Source of the DNA: RGIG3009 sp045595445
Lineage (GTDB): Bacteria > Bacillota > Clostridia > Oscillospirales > Acutalibacteraceae
Assembly: GCA_045595445.1 (NCBI GenBank)
Contig: JAZOAK010000026.1
Location: forward strand, 1 to 63,013
DNA length: 63,013 nt
Direction of reading: 5' to 3'
The notes under the pieces: generated by a model
The model's database searches: none
The model's input: the letters and a program-made list of their open reading frames with translations, nothing else
What the model was told of the DNA's origin: nothing
Made by a program: the position numbers and the translations under genes
Part shown: positions 58,433 through 63,013 of the stretch, piece by piece
Numbering within the stretch: position 1 is the first letter of the stretch
Layout of the letters: each line of letters opens with the position of its first letter

Positions 58433-59461
58433 ATGGAATTAAAAAGTACGTTACGCGCTCTCTGCTTGGCATCCGGGGTGAACGGCTGCCGCGAGGCAGC
58501 GGATGTTGCGGCGCAGCTGTTAGCGGGGTTTACCGATGACGTCCGCCGCGACCGCTTGGGAAACGTTTGGGGCGTGCTGAAATCCGACACCCCCAATGCG
58601 CCCACACTGCTGCTTGAAGCGCATATTGATGAGATCGGTTTTACCGTTACGCAAATTGACGATAACGGCTTTTTACGCGTGGCACCGTGTGGCGGAGTGG
58701 ATAACCGTGCCTTGTCGGCGGCGCCCATTACTGTACTCACAGATTCGCCTTGCAACGGTGTGTTTTGTGCTACCCCGATCCATCTTGCCAAAGACGATGC
58801 TCCGCTGACGGAACTCACCGAACGCGGTGTTGACGTCGGCATGAGCGTCGAAGAAGCAAAGGTGCGTATTCCGATCGGCACACGCGCCGTATTTGCGGCT
58901 CATTTTGAAGAATTGCTCAACGATCGCGTCTGCTCCAAAGCACTGGATAACCGCGCGGGCGTTGCGGCGATTTTATACGCACTCTCGCTTCTTAAAGGGC
59001 AATCCTTGCCGTTCAATGTGGTGGTGGCATTTTGCGTACAGGAGGAACTGGGCCTGCGCGGCGCGAAAACCGCCGCATATGGGATTCGCCCTGATGCCGC
59101 CATTGTGGTCGACGTCAGTTTTGCCCACACGCCGGATGCCGATAAGGCGTCCTGTGGCATACTCGGCGGCGGTGTGATGCTCGGTATATCCCCAATATTG
59201 GATAAGACGATGACGGATTCTCTGCGCGACTTGGCGGAGAAACAAACGTTACCGTTACAGTGCGAGGTGATGGGTGAGACCACCGGTACGAATGCCGACG
59301 CGGTCAGCGTAACTGCCGACGGTGTTTCTACCGCCTTGCTTTCGATTCCGCTCAGATATATGCACACGCCCGCCGAGGTTATTTCGTTGCGGGACGTGGA
59401 AACGGTTGCCCGTTTGATCACGACGTTTGTCGCCGAAGGGGAGGTGCCGAGCCGTGCTTAA
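58433..59461 (+). CDS. M42-family metallopeptidase, copy 1
   Basis: 342 residues from ATG 58433 with GAGGAAAG upstream. M42 (FrvX/glutamyl aminopeptidase-like): metal ligands in LLEAHIDEIGFTV, KALDNRAG and DVSFAHTPDADK, with the catalytic Glu pair in VQEELGLRGAKTAAY. A PA-type insert lies at about 90-150. Its end overlaps the next M42 gene by eight bases. Cytoplasmic aminopeptidase, possibly a tetrahedral particle; two linked copies may form a hetero-oligomer. Confidence 0.92.
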   Translation: MELKSTLRALCLASGVNGCREAADVAAQLLAGFTDDVRRDRLGNVWGVLKSDTPNAPTLLLEAHIDEIGFTVTQIDDNGFLRVAPCGGVDNRALSAAPITVLTDSPCNGVFCATPIHLAKDDAPLTELTERGVDVGMSVEEAKVRIPIGTRAVFAAHFEELLNDRVCSKALDNRAGVAAILYALSLLKGQSLPFNVVVAFCVQEELGLRGAKTAAYGIRPDAAIVVDVSFAHTPDADKASCGILGGGVMLGISPILDKTMTDSLRDLAEKQTLPLQCEVMGETTGTNADAVSVTADGVSTALLSIPLRYMHTPAEVISLRDVETVARLITTFVAEGEVPSRA

Positions 59462-60488
59462 TACGATCAAAGACTTGTGCGCACTTCCCGGTATTTCGGG
59501 TCGCGAGCACGCCGTGCGCGACTACATCATCCAACATTTGCAGGATGCTCCTGCGGTCAGCGCAATTCGTGTGGATCGGTTGGGAAACTGCATCGTTTCT
59601 CTGAAAGGTCGCAAGGCGGCACCGAAAACGGTGCTGTTTGCCGCGCACATGGACGAGGTTGGCGGCATCGTGACCGGCATCACCGAGGACGGCTATTTAC
59701 GCTTCGACACGGTTGGCGGTATGACGTCGGACGTGCTGTTTTCTCGCGTAGTATGGGTAAACGGCCATGCGGGTGTGATCGGTGGGAAAGCGGTGCACCA
59801 GTGCAAAGGCGAGGAAAAAACGAAGATTCCCGCCATACGCAGTATGCTGATTGATATCGGTGCCGCTTCCAAGGAAGAAGCTTATGCGATTGCGCGTGAG
59901 GGCGATGCCGTTACCTTTTCTCCTGCCTCTTTTCCGCTTGCCGAACACAAACTTTGCGCCAAAGCATTGGATGATCGCGCCGGATGTGCGCTCTTGTTAC
60001 AGTTGGCACATACCGAGCCCGAATACGATGTTACGTTAGTTTTTACCGTGCAGGAGGAAATCGGCTTACGCGGTGCAATGACTGCCGCATTCGCCCTGCA
60101 ACCCGAGATCGCGGTGGTGGTGGATTCCACCACGGCGGCAGACAGCGCGGGTGTGCCGCCGGATAAGCAAGTCTGCCGTATGGGGAATGGTCCTGTCGTT
60201 TCCTTTATGGATCGTCAAACGCTGTACGATCCGGCCTTGTATGCGTATATCCGCGAGTTAGCAGATCAAAACCATATCCCAACACAAACCAAAACCATGG
60301 TAGCAGGCGGAAACGATGCGGGCGCATTTCAACGTGCGGGCGAAGGCGCCTACACGGCGGCAGTTTCCTTGCCGTGTCGGTATATTCATTCGCCGTCTTC
60401 GGTGCTGAAAGAACAGGATATTACCGATACTTATCGGCTTTTGGAATTACTGCTTAACACACTACCCGCATGGGAGACGTCGGTATGA
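59454..60488 (+). CDS. M42-family metallopeptidase, copy 2
   Basis: 344 residues from GTG 59454, with GGGGAGGTG at 59439-59447 inside copy 1. Motifs: FAAHMDEVGGIV, KALDDRAGCALL, VQEEIGLRGAMTAAFAL and DSTTAADSAGVPPDKQ, and the last ligand His in CRYIHSP. It is a diverged paralogue of copy 1. GNAT follows with an ATGA overlap, so translation of all three is coupled. Confidence 0.92.
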   Translation: MLNTIKDLCALPGISGREHAVRDYIIQHLQDAPAVSAIRVDRLGNCIVSLKGRKAAPKTVLFAAHMDEVGGIVTGITEDGYLRFDTVGGMTSDVLFSRVVWVNGHAGVIGGKAVHQCKGEEKTKIPAIRSMLIDIGAASKEEAYAIAREGDAVTFSPASFPLAEHKLCAKALDDRAGCALLLQLAHTEPEYDVTLVFTVQEEIGLRGAMTAAFALQPEIAVVVDSTTAADSAGVPPDKQVCRMGNGPVVSFMDRQTLYDPALYAYIRELADQNHIPTQTKTMVAGGNDAGAFQRAGEGAYTAAVSLPCRYIHSPSSVLKEQDITDTYRLLELLLNTLPAWETSV

Positions 60489-61195
60489 TCTCCTTAATCG
60501 ATTGCGAACTTCCCTCCGGTATTATCGGGGATGAACCTGTTTCGGGTCGTTTGCTTTCCTGGTGGGAAGCGTATCGCAACACAACGATCGCGCGATTTTA
60601 TCAAACGGAACACGGCGGGTGTATTGCTATCATGGACACGCAAGCGGTTGCTTGCGTACCTCAGGAAGATACCGAGGAGGTGGCCGCGTTTTTCAATCTG
60701 CAACCCGACGTTCACTCGGTATACACCACGAATCCCGCGTGTTGTGTTGGCAAGGCAAAACACTTCACGGCTATGATCGCGCCGAGTGTCACCAAAACAG
60801 AAACGCTCGAAACGGTCAGCTTGCGGGAACTGTATCCCTTTTTGCGCTCGTTTTTTGACGATCTTCCGCCGTTTGAAGCGTGGTATCTGGACGTATCGTA
60901 CCGCACGCGTCACGGTCTTTGCCGTCACGCGGTCATCACAGATAACGGCGTGATCGCGTCTTCTGCCATGACGGTAGCGGAATGGCAAAACGGAGCACTG
61001 CTCGGTGGCGTTGCCACCTCACCCGATTACCGCTGTCGCGGCTATGCGGGGCGCTGCGTGTTGAGCTTGACGGCGGCTTTGCAGGATAAGGGCAAGAGCG
61101 TGTGGATCTGCCCTTATAACCCGCTGGCACAACGTTTATATGAATCGTTAGGGTTTCGGGCGCACAGTACCGTGACCGTTATTGAAAGGATGTAA
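60485..61195 (+). CDS. GNAT-family N-acetyltransferase
   Basis: 236 residues from ATG 60485, overlapping the M42 stop by ATGA. The acetyl-CoA-binding core is C-terminal (about 130-236): GLCRHAVITDNGVIASSAM, GGVATSPDYRCRGYAGRCVL with the R-G-Y-A-G pyrophosphate loop, and YNPLAQRLYESLGF. The N-terminal 110 residues look like a degenerate second GNAT half. Substrate unknown; the neighbouring peptidases suggest an amino acid or peptide. Confidence 0.85.
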   Translation: MISLIDCELPSGIIGDEPVSGRLLSWWEAYRNTTIARFYQTEHGGCIAIMDTQAVACVPQEDTEEVAAFFNLQPDVHSVYTTNPACCVGKAKHFTAMIAPSVTKTETLETVSLRELYPFLRSFFDDLPPFEAWYLDVSYRTRHGLCRHAVITDNGVIASSAMTVAEWQNGALLGGVATSPDYRCRGYAGRCVLSLTAALQDKGKSVWICPYNPLAQRLYESLGFRAHSTVTVIERM

Positions 61196-61196
61196 C

Positions 61197-62471
61197 ATGG
61201 ATACACAGTTTTTCAGCATTGATCCCCGCTTGCAAGCGTTGTCGCAGGAGGCGATGACGGCGGCAAAGGCGGCATTTGATCGGATTGACAATGTCACCGA
61301 ATACAATCAGCAAAAGGTATTATCCGCTTTTATTCGTCACAAGGTCAGCGAGAGTCATTTCGCCTCCACCACCGGTTACGGCTACGGCGATCGCGGTCGT
61401 GATGCGCTGGAAGAAGTATTCGCCGATGTGATGGGCGCTGAGGATGCGTTGGTGCGTCACAGCATTTTATGCGGCACGCACGCGATCACACTGGCGTTGT
61501 TCGGCGTGCTGCGACCGGGCGATACCCTGCTCGCGGCAACCGGCAAACCGTACGATACGCTCATCGGCGTGATCGGTGCGGACAAGCCGTCCGATGGCTC
61601 GCTTGCAGAGTACGGCATCGGTTACCGTGAAGTATCGCTTATCAATGCTCAACCGGATCTTGACGGCATCGCGGCAGCGCTTAGGGAAGATCCTACCATC
61701 CGCATGGTACATATTCAGCGCTCCCGCGGCTACGATCTACATCCGTCTTTATCCGTCGCCGCGATCGGCGAGATCATCAAGACTGTTCGTGCCGTTCGCG
61801 CGGATGCGGTGGTGTTTGTAGATAACTGCTACGGCGAATTTGTTGAAACCATCGAGCCGACGGCGGTCGGCGCTGATCTCATGGCGGGCTCACTCATCAA
61901 AAACCCCGGTGGCGGCATTGCCGAAAACGGCGGATATATCTGCGGGCGCCGTGATTTGGTTGAGCAATGCTCTTATCGTATGAGCACACCGGGGCTCGGT
62001 CGCGAGGTGGGCGCTTCGCTGGGACATAACCGTTCCTTGTTTATGGGCTTGTTCCACGCTCCCCACGTAGTAGGTGAGGCATTGAAAACCGCCACGTTTG
62101 CTGCCTCATTGTTTGAACGCTTGGGGTATCGTTGCTCGCCGACTGCTGACGAGGTGCGTGCCGATATCATTCAAGCCATCTGCTTGGAAAATTCGGATGC
62201 GCTGATCGCGTTTTGTCGCGGTATTCAAAGCGGTGCACCTGTCGATGCGTACGTAACACCCGAGCCGTGGGACATGCCGGGATACGATAATCAGGTCATT
62301 ATGGCGGCAGGCGCGTTCACGCTCGGCTCGTCCATCGAACTGTCTGCCGATGCACCGCTTCGTGATCCGTTTGCGGTGTATATGCAGGGTGGCCTGAATT
62401 TCCATTCAGGAAAAATTGGTGTGTTATTGGCGGCACAAACGATGTTGGGTAATGGTCTGTTGACCTTATAA
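61197..62471 (+). CDS. Methionine gamma-lyase-family PLP enzyme (aluminium resistance-like)
   Basis: 424 residues from ATG 61197 (one base after the GNAT stop) with GAAAGGATG upstream. PF06838-type fold I PLP enzyme: GYGDRGRDALEEVFADVMGA, RHSILCGTHAITLALFG, VFVDNCYGEFVE with the Asp for the PLP nitrogen, and the Schiff-base Lys in GSLIKNPGGGIA. The family is often labelled aluminium resistance protein, but a C-S lyase role is more plausible. Last of the murD-side gene series. Confidence 0.9.
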   Translation: MDTQFFSIDPRLQALSQEAMTAAKAAFDRIDNVTEYNQQKVLSAFIRHKVSESHFASTTGYGYGDRGRDALEEVFADVMGAEDALVRHSILCGTHAITLALFGVLRPGDTLLAATGKPYDTLIGVIGADKPSDGSLAEYGIGYREVSLINAQPDLDGIAAALREDPTIRMVHIQRSRGYDLHPSLSVAAIGEIIKTVRAVRADAVVFVDNCYGEFVETIEPTAVGADLMAGSLIKNPGGGIAENGGYICGRRDLVEQCSYRMSTPGLGREVGASLGHNRSLFMGLFHAPHVVGEALKTATFAASLFERLGYRCSPTADEVRADIIQAICLENSDALIAFCRGIQSGAPVDAYVTPEPWDMPGYDNQVIMAAGAFTLGSSIELSADAPLRDPFAVYMQGGLNFHSGKIGVLLAAQTMLGNGLLTL

Positions 62472-62506
62472 GTTTTGCTCATAGAAATATTTTGGGAGGT
62501 ATACTG

Positions 62507-63013
62507 ATGAAAAAGAACTTTAACAAGTTAGGTGCGATGGTCGATTGTTCTCGTAATGCGGTTATGAATTTAGAGGAACTGAAACGATTCATTAAACTGC
62601 TTACGAAAATGGGGTATAATCAGCTTCTGTTATATATGGAAGATACATACGAAGTGGAAGAAGAGGACATGTTCGGTTTCTTCCGCGGAAAATATTCCAT
62701 CAAGGAACTGCAAGAACTGGATGCGTTTGCGGATGAAAACGGTGTAGAGCTGGTGCCGTGTATTCAGACGTTGGCGCACCTCAACTGCATCATCCGCTGG
62801 CCGCGATACAAGGCGATGTTGGATCGTGACGACATACTGATGGTTGGTGATCCGAATGTGTATGAGTTTATTGACCACATGTTTGCCTCACTTCGAAAGA
62901 GCTTTAAGACCAATAAAATCAACATTGGTATGGATGAGGCGCATAACCTCGGTAAAGGTCGTTACCGTGATGAACACGGTGAGCGAAATAAGAGCGATAT
63001 TTTACTTGAACAT
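62507..63013 (+). CDS. GH20-like beta-N-acetylhexosaminidase (3' end outside window)
   Basis: 169 residues visible from ATG 62507, with GGGAGG at 62494-62499; the frame remains open to the last base. The start of a TIM barrel is seen: FIKLLTKMGYNQLLLYMEDT, FADENGVELVPCIQTLAHLN, then NIGMDEAHNLGKG with the Asp-Glu pair used by GH20 hexosaminidases. No signal peptide, so it would act in the cytoplasm on imported GlcNAc- or GalNAc-containing sugars. Only about a quarter of a typical enzyme is present. Confidence 0.8.
   Translation, partial: MKKNFNKLGAMVDCSRNAVMNLEELKRFIKLLTKMGYNQLLLYMEDTYEVEEEDMFGFFRGKYSIKELQELDAFADENGVELVPCIQTLAHLNCIIRWPRYKAMLDRDDILMVGDPNVYEFIDHMFASLRKSFKTNKINIGMDEAHNLGKGRYRDEHGERNKSDILLEH

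Overview
The window reads as a chromosomal segment of a Gram-positive, low-to-mid GC anaerobe of the class Clostridia, most likely an Oscillospirales/Ruminococcaceae-type gut commensal. This rests on AGGAGG ribosome binding sites with frequent GTG and TTG starts, lipobox lipoproteins, carbohydrate ABC importers encoded without an ATPase, GLUG-repeat surface proteins, and proteins such as DUF5696, DUF2079, DUF368 and AspT-type (1c) aminotransferase. The species cannot be named from the sequence alone. I see no phage, plasmid, insertion sequence or CRISPR array.

Layout. (1) 1-10991: a plus-strand operon entering from the left. It holds the end of a beta-helix protein, a 935-residue solute-binding protein with N-terminal lectin-like domains, MalF- and MalG-type permeases, an NHL propeller/YIP1 membrane protein, a DUF5696 lipoprotein and an unpaired third (MalF-type) permease. 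No ATPase gene is present. (2) 11194-18809: a small S/T-rich lipoprotein, a convergent AraC regulator, and a 1975-residue GLUG-repeat surface protein made of four modules. (3) 18918-25117: two tandem GH130 genes and a FucI/AraA-like isomerase, facing a manA-pgcA operon. Together these form a plausible route from beta-mannosides through Man-1-P and Man-6-P to Fru-6-P. (4) 25314-29007: a DUF5107-TPR protein, an amidohydrolase and a YwaF-like membrane protein. (5) 29059-30283: a compact AT-rich cassette (transglutaminase-like gene, four-helix-bundle gene) bounded by small hairpins, including a 170-bp array of hairpins joined by a constant CATCATT linker. It abuts tRNA-Leu(UAG) and is the most unusual structure in the window.

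(6) 30579-35001: two GHL10-domain surface proteins, one fused to an N-acetylmuramoyl-L-alanine amidase. (7) 35067-47515: mostly housekeeping genes: birA, a YjjG-like HAD phosphatase, secDF, aspT and asnS, then an envelope operon (phosphodiester glycosidase, unknown membrane protein, DUF2079), and cca. (8) 47552-54162: prfC, an ArsC/Spx-like gene, mutY, dCMP deaminase, an SDR reductase (these closely packed or overlapping) and glycogen phosphorylase. (9) 54194-63013: rlmD with an HD hydrolase, DUF368 (undecaprenyl-phosphate transporter family), murD, two overlapping M42 aminopeptidases, a GNAT, a methionine gamma-lyase-family PLP enzyme, and the start of a GH20-like hexosaminidase that runs off the right end.

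The left half is glycan capture and catabolism. The right half is core translation, repair, secretion and cell-wall functions. Most intergenic regions contain a clear sigma-A-type promoter (17-bp spacers are typical) or a strong intrinsic terminator, and these are listed individually.
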